A stretch of 64,000 nucleotides of DNA from Chryseobacterium sp. JJR-5R (GTDB lineage: Bacteria; Bacteroidota; Bacteroidia; Flavobacteriales; Weeksellaceae): the NCBI RefSeq assembly GCF_034047335.1, contig NZ_CP139137.1, forward strand, positions 2,356,001 to 2,420,000, in the 5' to 3' direction. The notes beneath the pieces were generated by a model. It was not told where the DNA came from and made no database searches. It was given only the letters and a program-made list of their open reading frames with translations. Both the position numbers and the translations under genes were made by a program. The first letter of the stretch is position 1, and each line of letters begins with the position of its first letter. Of the stretch, positions 53,440 through 63,647 are shown one piece after another.

Positions 53440-54618
53440 ATGTCATATTATCCCCTTACAAGCATACCTGACTATTACGGGATTGATGCTTTACTTACCG
53501 AAGAACATAAGCTGATCCGTCAATCGGTCAGAGACTGGGTAGAAAGTTCTGTTATGCCGCGGATTGACCAGGCAGCCCAGGATCATACCGATATTGCGGG
53601 ACTGATGAAGGAATTGGGACAAATCGGGGCTTTAGGCCCTTATATACCGGTTGAGTACGGAGGTTCCGGTCTTGACCAGATTTCTTACGGCCTTATCATG
53701 CAGGAACTGGAAAGAGGAGATTCTGCGGTACGTTCAGCAGCTTCAGTGCAGAGTTCGCTGGTGATGTTCCCGATCAATGAATTCGGTTCTGAAGAGCAGA
53801 AAAAGAAATACCTGCCTCAGCTGGCTGCCGGGGAAATGATCGGATCTTTCGGATTGACCGAGCCTAACCACGGTTCAGACCCGGGGTCTATGGAGACTAA
53901 TTTTAAAGATATGGGCGACCACTACCTTCTGAACGGGGCTAAAATGTGGATCACCAATTCGCCGCTTTGCGATATCGCGGTGGTCTGGGGCAAAAATGAA
54001 GAAGGGAAAGTGCAGGGACTGATCGTTGAAAGGGGCATGGAAGGCTTTACTACTCCGGAAACCCATAACAAATGGAGCTTAAGGGCTTCCAAAACGGGTG
54101 AACTGGTATTCAATAACGTAAAGGTGCCTAAAGAAAACCTGCTTCCGGGTGTTACCGGACTGAAAGGGCCTTTATCCTGCCTGAATTCCGCCAGATACGG
54201 GATATCCTGGGGCGTTATCGGGGCAGCCATTGACTGCTACTGTACCGCAGTGCAGTATTCCAAAGAAAGAAGGCAGTTCGGGAAACCGATTGGCTCCTAC
54301 CAGCTGCAGCAGAAAAAACTGGCTGAATTCTTAACGGAGATTACCAAGGCACAGTTACTTTGCTTACAGCTGGGCAACCTTAAAAACGACCATAAAGCAA
54401 CACCGGCCCAGATTTCAATGGCGAAAAGAAACAATGTAAAAATGGCCATCGATATCGCAAGGGAATCCCGGCAGATCTTAGGCGGAATGGGAATCATGGG
54501 TGAATTTCCGATGATGAGGCATGCTGCCAACCTGGAATCCGTTATTACTTATGAAGGTACCCACGATGTTCATCTGCTGATTACAGGCATGGATATTACC
54601 GGGATCAATGCTTTCTAA
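53440..54618 (+). CDS. Acyl-CoA dehydrogenase, glutaryl-CoA dehydrogenase type
   Basis: A 392-residue FAD enzyme of the acyl-CoA dehydrogenase family. FAD-binding sequence FGLTEPNHGSDPGSM, the substrate-side RYGISWGVIGAA and the catalytic glutamate in TYEGTHDVH (about residue 375) are the glutaryl-CoA dehydrogenase pattern, which oxidises and decarboxylates glutaryl-CoA in lysine and tryptophan breakdown. Length is typical. A terminator follows. Confidence 0.9.
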   Translation: MSYYPLTSIPDYYGIDALLTEEHKLIRQSVRDWVESSVMPRIDQAAQDHTDIAGLMKELGQIGALGPYIPVEYGGSGLDQISYGLIMQELERGDSAVRSAASVQSSLVMFPINEFGSEEQKKKYLPQLAAGEMIGSFGLTEPNHGSDPGSMETNFKDMGDHYLLNGAKMWITNSPLCDIAVVWGKNEEGKVQGLIVERGMEGFTTPETHNKWSLRASKTGELVFNNVKVPKENLLPGVTGLKGPLSCLNSARYGISWGVIGAAIDCYCTAVQYSKERRQFGKPIGSYQLQQKKLAEFLTEITKAQLLCLQLGNLKNDHKATPAQISMAKRNNVKMAIDIARESRQILGGMGIMGEFPMMRHAANLESVITYEGTHDVHLLITGMDITGINAF

Positions 54619-54638
54619 ATATTGAATAAATGTAAACA

Positions 54639-54674
54639 ATAAAGAGCCTGATATTTTATCAGGCTCTTTATTGT
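54639..54674. terminator. Bidirectional terminator
   Basis: AATAAAGAGCCTGATA and TATCAGGCTCTTTATT-type arms form a long stem between convergent genes (acyl-CoA dehydrogenase plus, AddB-like minus). Confidence 0.9.
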
Positions 54675-54691
54675 TCAGTAAAAGGTTTATA

Positions 54692-57385
54692 TTAACCGGA
54701 ATACGGCTTCAGCCTTTCAATAAAATTAATATCCGGATTCAGGATTTCTTTAATCAGGCTTTTTACCGATTTCATGGCCACGTCGATATCCCCTTTTTCA
54801 AACTGAAGGGAAATGACCCCTTTCTTCGCTTCGGCAAAACTCCAGATTCCCGTCTCTATCGGGAATCCCCAGAATTCGGGGAGGTTCTGCACAACGTATT
54901 GATAAATACACAGCTGCAGGGCCTGTTTCCGGTCATTGTTATGGAAATATTCATCTGCTTTGTCGTCATCTATTTTGACTACCAGGTTTTTGATCTTTGC
55001 CGTTTTATAATCGATAATCCTCAGCGTGCCGTTCAGCCTGTCGATCCTGTCTATAAACCCGAAAAAAGAAATTTTGTCCTGTCCGTCAAGAGTGAAATCC
55101 ACTCCTTCAAACCTCTTTTCAATATCAAGAATTTCCAGTGTATTTCCGCTTTTCACCAGATCAAGATCATAGTCCAAGATATTTTTAATTACTTTTTTAG
55201 CAATTGCCTTATGGATAAAGTTCATGCCTTTTTCATAAAATTCCGGCTGGTGCTTCAGCTTATTAATTGCGCCTTCTATATATTGATCTATTGCTTCGAC
55301 CGACCGCTTTAAGTCACTTTCCTTCAATATTTTGCCTTTCAATGCTTCATAAATATCCTGAAGGGTGTAATGCACGAGATTCCCGTAATTCCTTACCGAT
55401 AATTCTTCTTCGATTTCATCGCTTTCCGAAGTATTCAGGATCTTGGAAAGGTAAAAATCAATGGGATTGTATAAATAGCTTGTCAGATGGGAAGCCGAAA
55501 CTTTCTTCTTCCACTGCTCAAGCCTTGCCAGGACAACCGGTGTTTTTGAGACCTCAATAGGCTGGGTCATGATCGGTTCAGAAGAATTTTCAATGATCAG
55601 GTGCTCAATATGGTGTGAACTTTCCATTTCGATCTGCGTAATGAACCTGCTTTTTTCCCCGGTATTGACCCCGGAGCTTAATGCATTGAATAAAAGGTGC
55701 ACATTCTTGGCATCCTGGATCAGGCGGTAAAAATGATAGGCATAAATACTGTCATTCTCCAGAAAAGTATGAAGATCAAAAAACTTCCTGATGTCAAAAG
55801 GAATATAGGTGTTCTGGGAATTTCCCAGCGGTAATTTGCCTTCATTCACAGAAAGCAGGATCACATTTTCAAAATTCAGAAGACGGGTTTCCAGAAGTCC
55901 CATTACCTGAAGTCCCTGAAGAGGCTCGCCCTGGAAATCAATACTCTCCGAATTGATGTGCTGGTTGATCAGGATTTCCAGGGTTTCCATTTTAATCTCG
56001 AAGCTGTAAGGGGAAAGCTGGTTCCTGATCATCCTGAACGCATTCTCGAAGTGGGAAACGTTTTCATATTGTATATCATCAATTTCCAGCCATTTTATCT
56101 GCTGGCAAAAGGCAATTAATGAATCAAGATACATATTGGTTGACTCAGCTTTCTGAAGCAGGTTGTAATATGAAAGTTCCCCCAGCAATTCCTGCATGAG
56201 CTTTTTTGAGATGTAAACAATATTCCTCTGTTCAATACCGGCTTTAAAATTATTGATGATCTGATCATCCTCCGCAGATTTCGGAAGCTCTTCAAGAATC
56301 GGGTAAACATCCCGGTAATAATAGGAAGACCTGTTTTTTTCCAGCTGCTTCTGGAGATAGAAAAGCTGCCTGACCGCGTTGGAGAAAGAAAGGTTCTTCA
56401 AAGGGAAACCCATGGTAATATTCAGGTTCTGAACCCCATGCATGGCATCCAGGCTGGCCGGAAGCAGGTTCTCATCCAATAAGACAACAGCCGTATTGGA
56501 GTAGGTTTTGTTCTCTATTTCATTAAGGATTTCCGGAAGGATCTTGGTCTGGGAAATATTTCCGGAGACTTCATAAACCTTTATGTTTTTCGGCTGGTTA
56601 AAATCTTCTTCAATCCACCGGAAAGGACGCTCGTCGGTAAATTCTTTCCACGTTTTATGGTTCCTCATAAATTTACCGGCTTCCTGCCTTTCATCATCAA
56701 AATAATAACGGTCTGCCTGGAAAAAGCACTGTGCCCTGTTCCACTGCAGAAGGCTGCGTACCAGCTTCTCCTCCACCGGAGTAAAAGCGTTGAAACCGCA
56801 GAAAACAAACTGCTGCCGTGTATTTTTAGCAAAATCAACAACCTTTTTATCTGCCGTCTCATGGATCATGCCGGAGGTGGCCCAGTTTTTTTCCTTTAAC
56901 CTTTTCTTGAGGACAGGCAGGTAAATATTCATGTTTTTCCAGAACGTAAGGAACTTTTTTCTCGGCACATCATCATCTTCCCCGAGATCCTGTGCCCATT
57001 CCTTGATCCTTTCTTCATCAAACATATACTCAAGAACCGCTTCATCGTTCCCTGAAAACTTCAGGATATCATCCCAGTCTTTCTGTAACGTGGGAAACCA
57101 TTTCAGGAATTCGGAAAATTCATCTTTGGGGATCAGGTTCAGGCTCTTGTATACATCAAAGGCAAACAGCCACAGGGAAATGCCCTTGATTTCCTGTTTA
57201 TCTGCAATATGGCCGACCAGCTCTTCGATGGTATAAAAATGAGGAAGAAATCCGGAGTAATTATTTTCTTCAAGAATCCGGCGGATAAACACCACAGGCC
57301 TTTTACCGGGCAGCACCATACTGAAATCCGAAAGATCAGGGTTCTGTGCCAGTAATTCGGTGATGACTTTATTAAGGAATTTCAA
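54692..57385 (-). CDS. AddB-like PD-(D/E)XK nuclease/helicase-remnant protein
   Basis: An 897-residue protein of the Bacteroidota AddB-like family. The C-terminal 250 residues carry the RecB-type nuclease: GNLVHYTLQDIYEAL, FFGFIDRIDRLNG with an Asp, and RIIDYKTAK with the Asp-x-Lys. The N-terminal 600 residues are helicase-like (VLPGKRPVVFIRRILEEN, LLSVNEGKLPLG) but no clear Walker A is seen, as in AddB. It would pair with an AddA helicase for double-strand-break repair; no addA is in this window. Its start overlaps the DUF922 gene by 4 bases. Confidence 0.87.
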   Translation of the reverse strand: MKFLNKVITELLAQNPDLSDFSMVLPGKRPVVFIRRILEENNYSGFLPHFYTIEELVGHIADKQEIKGISLWLFAFDVYKSLNLIPKDEFSEFLKWFPTLQKDWDDILKFSGNDEAVLEYMFDEERIKEWAQDLGEDDDVPRKKFLTFWKNMNIYLPVLKKRLKEKNWATSGMIHETADKKVVDFAKNTRQQFVFCGFNAFTPVEEKLVRSLLQWNRAQCFFQADRYYFDDERQEAGKFMRNHKTWKEFTDERPFRWIEEDFNQPKNIKVYEVSGNISQTKILPEILNEIENKTYSNTAVVLLDENLLPASLDAMHGVQNLNITMGFPLKNLSFSNAVRQLFYLQKQLEKNRSSYYYRDVYPILEELPKSAEDDQIINNFKAGIEQRNIVYISKKLMQELLGELSYYNLLQKAESTNMYLDSLIAFCQQIKWLEIDDIQYENVSHFENAFRMIRNQLSPYSFEIKMETLEILINQHINSESIDFQGEPLQGLQVMGLLETRLLNFENVILLSVNEGKLPLGNSQNTYIPFDIRKFFDLHTFLENDSIYAYHFYRLIQDAKNVHLLFNALSSGVNTGEKSRFITQIEMESSHHIEHLIIENSSEPIMTQPIEVSKTPVVLARLEQWKKKVSASHLTSYLYNPIDFYLSKILNTSESDEIEEELSVRNYGNLVHYTLQDIYEALKGKILKESDLKRSVEAIDQYIEGAINKLKHQPEFYEKGMNFIHKAIAKKVIKNILDYDLDLVKSGNTLEILDIEKRFEGVDFTLDGQDKISFFGFIDRIDRLNGTLRIIDYKTAKIKNLVVKIDDDKADEYFHNNDRKQALQLCIYQYVVQNLPEFWGFPIETGIWSFAEAKKGVISLQFEKGDIDVAMKSVKSLIKEILNPDINFIERLKPYSG

Positions 57386-57918
57386 GATGCTTTATGGCTT
57401 TTGTAGTTTTCTAATTCTTCAGCAATAATACGATTATATTCCGACTGTTTTTCTTCCAGCATCCCGTTTTTGGTTTCTGCATCATAGGTCTTCTGGAAAG
57501 CCTGGTATTCTTTGAGAATACGGTTGTAGGTGGATTTAAAATATTTGTCAAAATCCGAAGACGTCCTGATCTTTTCCGCAATTTCCTTCCGCAGCTTGCG
57601 TGCGAAAACTTCGGCCGCATCAAAATGCTTCTGCTCATGCAGGAGGACATAATTATTGATCCGTTTTACATCTTTCCAGGATTGGTTTTCATTAAAAATA
57701 GTTTCAACCTTTATCTTAATAGGCGCTTTGGGGTTTGAAGATTTCACGTAAGAGTAAGACCAGCCACAGTTGGTATAGGCTACTACATTGGTACCCGACT
57801 GGTTGTTGGTCCTGCTTTTAAAATTATCCCAGGTAAGTTTCCTGCCCTCTTCCCAATATATTTTCTGTCCGTATAAAATATTGGAAATCAGAAAACAGGC
57901 TGCAAAAATCCATTTCAT
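57382..57918 (-). CDS. DUF922-type secreted putative Zn protease
   Basis: A 178-residue exported protein with a signal peptide (MKWIFAACFLISNILYG then Q). The DUF922 signature LLHEQKHFDAAEVFARKLR contains an HExxH zinc motif (HEQKH), so metalloprotease activity is plausible but not established for the family. It overlaps the next gene by ATGA and follows the lipoprotein gene by 8 bases, so the three form an operon. Confidence 0.85.
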   Translation of the reverse strand: MKWIFAACFLISNILYGQKIYWEEGRKLTWDNFKSRTNNQSGTNVVAYTNCGWSYSYVKSSNPKAPIKIKVETIFNENQSWKDVKRINNYVLLHEQKHFDAAEVFARKLRKEIAEKIRTSSDFDKYFKSTYNRILKEYQAFQKTYDAETKNGMLEEKQSEYNRIIAEELENYKSHKAS

Positions 57919-57926
57919 GTATTTAT

Positions 57927-58334
57927 TTATTCAACTACAATTGTTTTGGTGATCCAGCCGTTGCCGCCGTTCCAGAATTTAAAAGTATAAGTCCCTTTCT
58001 GGCGCGGGCTGAAATTAATCCGGCTGGCTGCTGTGTAACTGTTTTGTGTGCAGGGCCCGTTTGTCCTGTATTTATAGGCGGTAACCGTCCTTGTCAGGTT
58101 ATCGCTCTGAACATAATCATACCCATAAAACCCTTCACATTTGGACGGGTACGTGGAGTACGTCCTTATGCTCTGAATCCCGTAAACATCCATGGTGTCA
58201 CTGTCAATTTTTACACTGTCAATTTTAATCTTATCTGCAGATTCTATCGTCTGATAGTCGTCATCGTCATGACACGATGCTAAAAATAACCCTAAAACCA
58301 ATGCAGAAAACCCAACAGAGAAAAGATTTTTCAT
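57927..58334 (-). CDS. Small lipoprotein of unknown function
   Basis: A 135-residue lipoprotein with lipobox LASC (Cys21) followed by an acidic DDDDY stretch. The rest looks like a small beta-sandwich (RTVTAYKYRTNGPCTQNS, GTYTFKFWNGG). Two internal Cys may form a disulphide. It resembles short immunoglobulin-like lipoproteins of Bacteroidota, but the family is not identified. First gene of the three-gene unit with DUF922 and AddB-like. Confidence 0.8.
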   Translation of the reverse strand: MKNLFSVGFSALVLGLFLASCHDDDDYQTIESADKIKIDSVKIDSDTMDVYGIQSIRTYSTYPSKCEGFYGYDYVQSDNLTRTVTAYKYRTNGPCTQNSYTAASRINFSPRQKGTYTFKFWNGGNGWITKTIVVE

Positions 58335-58395
58335 AACTACAATTTTTTGATTATCAGTACTATTCCATCAAACAGTATTCCCCGGCAGCCTCTAT

Positions 58396-59031
58396 TTAAG
58401 AATTAAAATTACCTTTTGACACGTAGACTACTTTTTTGGTATCAAAAAATTCTTCATCAAAATAATTTTTGAGTGAGAAAATTTCACACCTGAGGCCCGC
58501 GAGCTCTTCGGCAAGGTCACCGCCTTTCAGATATAAAATCCCGTTGTGCCTGGTATTGAACTGTTCTTTTTCAAATTTGCCTTTCAGCCACTTTAAAAAT
58601 TCCGGCATCTGCGTTACGGCCCGGCTTACCACAAAATGGAATTTTTCCTTTACTTTCTCAGCCCTTCCGTGAATGGCCGTCACGTTCTTGAGTCCCGTCC
58701 CTTCTGCTACCGCCTGCACCACGCTGATTTTCTTACCGATGGAATCAATCAGGGTGAATTCGGTTTCCGGAAACAAGATCGCCAAAGGGATTCCGGGAAA
58801 GCCGCCGCCGGTCCCGATATCCAGAACCTTTGTTCTCGGAGCAAACTCCATCACTTTTGCGATTCCCAATGAATGTAAAATATGCTTTTCGTACAGAGAT
58901 TCCATATCTTTTCTGGAAATTACATTGATTTTTTCATTCCATTCATGGTACAGGCCTTCCAGCTTATCAAACTGTTCGATCTGTTTTTCTGTGAGTTCAG
59001 GAAAGTATTTTAATAATAACGTTGTAGACAT
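58396..59031 (-). CDS. rsmG: 16S rRNA (guanine-527-N7)-methyltransferase RsmG
   Basis: A 211-residue SAM methyltransferase that methylates G527 of 16S rRNA. Motif I VLDIGTGGGFPGIPLAILFPE is the RsmG form, followed by FTLIDSIGKKISVV and VVSRAVTQMPEFLKW. The ATG at 59031 (MSTTLL) is used; a longer reading from 59070 would lie over the promoter element at 59050-59057. Confidence 0.95.
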   Translation of the reverse strand: MSTTLLLKYFPELTEKQIEQFDKLEGLYHEWNEKINVISRKDMESLYEKHILHSLGIAKVMEFAPRTKVLDIGTGGGFPGIPLAILFPETEFTLIDSIGKKISVVQAVAEGTGLKNVTAIHGRAEKVKEKFHFVVSRAVTQMPEFLKWLKGKFEKEQFNTRHNGILYLKGGDLAEELAGLRCEIFSLKNYFDEEFFDTKKVVYVSKGNFNS

Positions 59032-59049
59032 GTGAAATATTATAAAAAG

Positions 59050-59057
59050 CAAAAATA
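59050..59057 (-). promoter_or_regulatory. -7 element that fixes the rsmG start
   Basis: TATTTTTG on the minus strand, 18 bases before the ATG at 59031; matches TAnnTTTG and rules out the longer reading. Confidence 0.5.
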
Positions 59058-59243
59058 AGTTTTTATTCATATTGTATTCAAATTAAGAGCTTGTTTTTAA
59101 ATGGAATTCAGAATATGATTTATCCCAAGTTACCTTAATCAGAGGGATTTTGTTTAAAATCACAGCAATATGTTTCCGGTGGACTTCAAAATTTTTTCTA
59201 AAGTTTCAAGGCTAAAATGTAAACCGGCTCTAAGTTTTTATTA

Positions 59244-59251
59244 TATATTTG
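59244..59251 (+). promoter_or_regulatory. -7 element that fixes the aminotransferase start
   Basis: TATATTTG ends 18 bases before the ATG at 59270 and overlaps an in-frame upstream ATG at 59249, so the later start is preferred. Confidence 0.5.
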
Positions 59252-59269
59252 TTCAAATGCAAAAATTTT

Positions 59270-60463
59270 ATGAATAAACTTTCAGAAAGGGTCGAGAGAT
59301 TAGGATATTCTCAAACCTTTGTCATGTCAAATAAGGCCAGAGAAATGAAAGCCAGCGGAATAGATGTTATCAGCCTTACCCTCGGCGAGCCGGATTTTGA
59401 TGTTCCCGACAATATAAAGCAGGCCGCTTTTGATGCCATCAACCAAAACTACAGCCACTACTCCCCTGTTCCGGGATTCTTGGAACTTCGGGAAGCCATT
59501 TCCCATAAACTGAAAAGAGACAATCATTTAGACTATAAACCCGCACAGATCTGTGTGTCGAACGGCGCAAAACAGGCCATTTTAAATGTCCTGGCAGCAC
59601 TTCTTAACGACGGTGACGAAGTGATCCTTCCCAATCCGTACTGGGTAAGCTATGATGAGATGGTAAAAATGATGGGCGGGACTTCCGTAATGCTTCCCAC
59701 TTCTTATGTTACTGATTTCAAAATTACAGCCGAGCAGCTTGAAGAAGCAATCACGGATAAAACCAAAGCGGTCCTGTTCAGTTCCCCGTGCAACCCTTCC
59801 GGAGGCTATTACACCTATGACGAACTGAAATCCCTGGCTAAAGTGATTGCCAAATACCCTCACGTCACGGTAATTTCAGACGAAATCTACGAATACATCA
59901 ACTACGAAACAAAAACTGCTTCCATCGCCCAGTTTCCGGAAGTCTATGAGCAGACCGCCGTGATCAACGGAATGTCCAAGGCATTTGCCATGACAGGCTG
60001 GAGAATCGGGTATTCCGCATGCCCGGAATGGCTTGCGAAGGCCTGTGAGAAAATCCAGGGCCAGATGACCAGCGGGGCAAATACGGTGGCACAGAGAGCT
60101 TCCATTGTTGCTTTGAAAACCGATCCTTCGGAGTATAAATATATGATTGATGCTTTCCGTAAAAGAAGGGACCTGGTGTATGATTTAATTACAGAAATCC
60201 CGGGGTTCAAAGTGGTCCTGCCGAAAGCGGCATTTTACTTTTTTCCGGATGTTTCCTATTACATCGGGAAAACACTTGACGGGACGGAAATTAAGGATGC
60301 TGATGATTTTGCGATGTTTATTTTACAGAATGCCCATGTAGGATGTGTCGGCGGCGTATCTTTCGGAAGCCCGGAATGCATCAGGTTTTCTTATGCGGCA
60401 TCAGAAGAAGATTTAACGGAAGCGATGGGCAGGATAAAAAAACTGCTGGCGAAATTCAATTAA
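59270..60463 (+). CDS. Aspartate/aromatic aminotransferase, class I
   Basis: A 397-residue PLP aminotransferase of fold type I. The PLP lysine lies in SKAFAMTGWRIGY (about residue 234). Family blocks are LTLGEPDFD, NPYWVSYDEMV, NPSGGYYTYDEL and VISDEIYEYINYE. It is most like aspartate aminotransferase (AspB), with the aspartate-binding Arg in RFSYA near the C-terminus. The M16 protease gene begins 45 bases later on the same strand. Confidence 0.93.
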   Translation: MNKLSERVERLGYSQTFVMSNKAREMKASGIDVISLTLGEPDFDVPDNIKQAAFDAINQNYSHYSPVPGFLELREAISHKLKRDNHLDYKPAQICVSNGAKQAILNVLAALLNDGDEVILPNPYWVSYDEMVKMMGGTSVMLPTSYVTDFKITAEQLEEAITDKTKAVLFSSPCNPSGGYYTYDELKSLAKVIAKYPHVTVISDEIYEYINYETKTASIAQFPEVYEQTAVINGMSKAFAMTGWRIGYSACPEWLAKACEKIQGQMTSGANTVAQRASIVALKTDPSEYKYMIDAFRKRRDLVYDLITEIPGFKVVLPKAAFYFFPDVSYYIGKTLDGTEIKDADDFAMFILQNAHVGCVGGVSFGSPECIRFSYAASEEDLTEAMGRIKKLLAKFN

Positions 60464-60508
60464 ATAAAAGGCAAGGAATCAAATAATACCCACTAAAGTT
60501 TAACTATC

Positions 60509-63448
60509 ATGAATTTTTTAAAAAGGCTTACCATTGCGACAAGCATTGCTGCAGCGAGTTACTGCGGATATGCCTACGGACAGGATTTCCAGTGGAAAGA
60601 AGCGCAATCCAACGGATATTCGTACAGATATGTAACGAATGATCCTACTTCTGCAAGATACTACACACTGAAGAACGGACTGACCGTTATTTTAAGCCCG
60701 ACGAAGAAAGACCCGAGAATACAGACCTACATCGCGACCAAAGCGGGAAGCAAGACTGACCCTGCAGACCATACCGGCCTCGCCCATTATCTTGAGCACA
60801 TGCTTTTTAAAGGGACCAACCAGTTCGGTTCAAAAGACTGGGCAAAAGAAAAGCCGCTTTTAGACAAGATTGATGCGTTGTATGAAAAGTACAACCAGAC
60901 GACAGACGAAGCCAGGAGAAAAGAAATTTACAGGGAAATTGATAAAGTTTCCGGTGAAGCATCACAATATGCCATTGCCAATGAATACGATAAGATGATG
61001 GCGGGAATGGGCGCGGACGGAACCAATGCATTCACTTCTTTTGAACAGACGGTCTACACCGAAGATATCCCGGCCAATGTTGCCGACAAGTTCCTCGCGG
61101 TTCAGGCAGAACGGTTCAGGGAGCCGGTCCTGAGGCTTTTCCATACCGAGTTGGAAGCAGTGTATGAAGAAAAAAACAGAGGCCTGGACAATGACCCGAG
61201 AAAAGTTTATGAAGCAATGTTTGCTGCCATCTTCCCGAACAACAACTACGGGAAACAGACGACGATCGGGACTGTTGAACATCTGAAAAATCCATCCCTG
61301 AAAGCAATCCGGAATTATTTCAACAATTATTATGTCCCGAACAATATGGGCGTAATTATGTCGGGAGATTTTAATCCTGATGAGATGATCTCAAAAATCG
61401 ACAGGGCATTTTCCTACATGAAACCGAAAACGGTTCCCGAATATAAAATCGGGACGGAACAGCCGATTAACATTCCTGTTACCAGAGAAGTCTACGGGCC
61501 GAATCCTGAAAACATCACCATCGGGTTCAGGTTTCCGGGTGCAACGACCAGAGAGGCAAGGATGCTGAACTTTATCGGAAGCATGCTGACCAACGGGCAG
61601 GCAGGACTGATTGATCTGGATCTTATTAAAAAACAGAAGCTGCTTGCAGCCTACGCTTCGCCCTATGTTTTAAAAGACTATTCGGTTCTGCTGCTTCAGG
61701 GGAACCCTATCGAAGGCCAGTCGCTGGATGAAGTAAAAACATTGCTGCTTCAGGAAATCGACAAGCTTAAAAAAGGTGAATTTTCGGATGACCTCATCCA
61801 GTCGATTGTTAATAATGAAAAGAAAAACACCATCCAGAAGTATGAAAAATATACTTCAAGGGCAGAATCCCTGATGGATGAGTTTACGTCTGACCTAGAC
61901 CATAAAACCCAGCTTCAGTATGTAGAGGAGATTTCAAAGATCACCAAAAAGGACATCATGGACTTTGCTTCGAAATACCTTCAGAATAACAATTATGTAG
62001 CGGTATACAAAAGGAAAGGTGAAGATAAGAATATTGTAAAAGTAGACAAGCCTTCTATTACGCCGGTATCCGTAAACAGGGAAAACCAGTCCCCGTTCCT
62101 TAAAAAGATCGATGAGATGCCGGAAGCCCCGATTGCTCCGGTGTGGGTGAATTTTGACCGGGACATTGCTAAAAATACACTGGGCAGCGTAGATGTACTT
62201 TCGGTAAAAAATACAGACAATGCTTTGTTCAGGCTGTATTATTATTTTGATTCAGGAAGATGGAATAATAAAATCCTCCCTTTAGCGGCAGAATACCTTC
62301 AGTACCTGGGCACGAAAAATAAATCTTCCGAGGCCATCAGCAAAGAATTTTATAAACTGGCTTCCAGCTTTAATGTAAATGCAGGCAATGAAGAAACGTA
62401 TGTTACCCTGGAAGGCCTGAATGAAAACTTTGACCAGACCGCAGCTTTATTTGAAGACCTTATCAAAAACTGCCAGCCGGACCAGAAAGCCCTGGAAGCT
62501 TATAAAGCTCGGGTGAAAAAATCCAGAGCAAATGCCAAGCAGAACAAAGGATCCATAATGAACGGACTGAGAAGCTACGCGCAGTACGGCCCGCAGAACC
62601 CATATAACAATGTGCTGAGCGATGCGGAACTGGATGCGCTGAAAGCGGAAGACCTGGTAAACATGCTTCATGACCTTTTTAATTTTAAGCATAAAGTGTT
62701 ATACTACGGGCCGAAATCCGGGAATGAACTTACCGCTTCTTTAAAACCGGTTCATAAAGTATCCGGTTCACTGAAAGAAATGCCTAAGTCAAAAACTTTT
62801 GTACAGGTTCCTACGGATAAGAATAAAGTACTGTTCGCGCATTATGATATGGTTCAGGCAGAAGTGTTCTGGGTAAGGAATAGTGATCCTTATAACCCGT
62901 CTATTACCCCGACCGTAAGCTTATTCAACAACTATTTCGGCGGCGGAATGGGATCTGTCGTATTCCAGACGATCCGGGAATCCAAAGCACTGGCGTATTC
63001 CACTTACTCTTATTTTTCGCTCCCGGGCAAAAAAGAAGATAAGGATATGATTACGGCCTATGTAGGAACGCAGGCCGATAAATTCAATGAATCTGCCGTT
63101 GCGATGAATGAGCTGCTGACTACCCTTCCGAAATCCGACCAGCTGTTTGAAACAGCCAAAAGCGGCCTGAAGAAATCCATTGCCGCCGAAAGGATTACGC
63201 AGGACGGGATCATCTTCACATATTTAAGAGCACAAAAGCTCGGCAATACAACAGATATCAGAAAAAATACCTATGAGCAGGCGCCGAAGCTTACGTTTGC
63301 CGATATCAATAACTTCCATGATAAGGAAATGAAAAGTAAAAATTACACCTACTGTCTGGTGGCATCCCAGGATAAAGTCAGCGAAGCCGACATGCAGAAA
63401 CTCGGTGAAGTGAAAAAACTTAACCTGACTGAGATTTTCGGTTATTAA
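60509..63448 (+). CDS. M16 family zinc protease (insulinase type)
   Basis: A 979-residue exported M16 metallopeptidase with two repeated halves. Signal peptide: MNFLKRLTIATSIAAAS then YGQ. The first half holds the inverted zinc motif HYLEH at 93-97, with the third ligand Glu expected in the LEAVYEEKNRGLDNDP stretch; the second half (about 520-979) lacks a zinc motif, as in other two-domain M16 proteins. It likely degrades small peptides in the periplasm. Terminated by a strong hairpin. Confidence 0.94.
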   Translation: MNFLKRLTIATSIAAASYCGYAYGQDFQWKEAQSNGYSYRYVTNDPTSARYYTLKNGLTVILSPTKKDPRIQTYIATKAGSKTDPADHTGLAHYLEHMLFKGTNQFGSKDWAKEKPLLDKIDALYEKYNQTTDEARRKEIYREIDKVSGEASQYAIANEYDKMMAGMGADGTNAFTSFEQTVYTEDIPANVADKFLAVQAERFREPVLRLFHTELEAVYEEKNRGLDNDPRKVYEAMFAAIFPNNNYGKQTTIGTVEHLKNPSLKAIRNYFNNYYVPNNMGVIMSGDFNPDEMISKIDRAFSYMKPKTVPEYKIGTEQPINIPVTREVYGPNPENITIGFRFPGATTREARMLNFIGSMLTNGQAGLIDLDLIKKQKLLAAYASPYVLKDYSVLLLQGNPIEGQSLDEVKTLLLQEIDKLKKGEFSDDLIQSIVNNEKKNTIQKYEKYTSRAESLMDEFTSDLDHKTQLQYVEEISKITKKDIMDFASKYLQNNNYVAVYKRKGEDKNIVKVDKPSITPVSVNRENQSPFLKKIDEMPEAPIAPVWVNFDRDIAKNTLGSVDVLSVKNTDNALFRLYYYFDSGRWNNKILPLAAEYLQYLGTKNKSSEAISKEFYKLASSFNVNAGNEETYVTLEGLNENFDQTAALFEDLIKNCQPDQKALEAYKARVKKSRANAKQNKGSIMNGLRSYAQYGPQNPYNNVLSDAELDALKAEDLVNMLHDLFNFKHKVLYYGPKSGNELTASLKPVHKVSGSLKEMPKSKTFVQVPTDKNKVLFAHYDMVQAEVFWVRNSDPYNPSITPTVSLFNNYFGGGMGSVVFQTIRESKALAYSTYSYFSLPGKKEDKDMITAYVGTQADKFNESAVAMNELLTTLPKSDQLFETAKSGLKKSIAAERITQDGIIFTYLRAQKLGNTTDIRKNTYEQAPKLTFADINNFHDKEMKSKNYTYCLVASQDKVSEADMQKLGEVKKLNLTEIFGY

Positions 63449-63452
63449 AACA

Positions 63453-63483
63453 AAAAGCAGCTGCCTTGGCAGCTGCTTTTTTT
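63453..63483 (+). terminator. Terminator after the M16 protease
   Basis: AAAGCAGCTGCC and GGCAGCTGCTTT arms with a 2-base loop and a long T run. Confidence 0.9.
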
Positions 63484-63647
63484 ATCGGTCATCTATTTTC
63501 CGGTTGAGCTGGATGGGATTATTGTTTTCTTTAACCTGCTTCTGCACATTTTCGTCAGGGTTTTTATATCCGTGGGAATCCTATCATTCCTGCTTTATTT
63601 CCGTTACTTTACTCAAATTTTCCGGACTTGGAACAATAAAAACAGAT

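Noticed and set aside
59032..59070. Longer start of rsmG
   Set aside because: The extension covers a -7 promoter element and is not part of the family.
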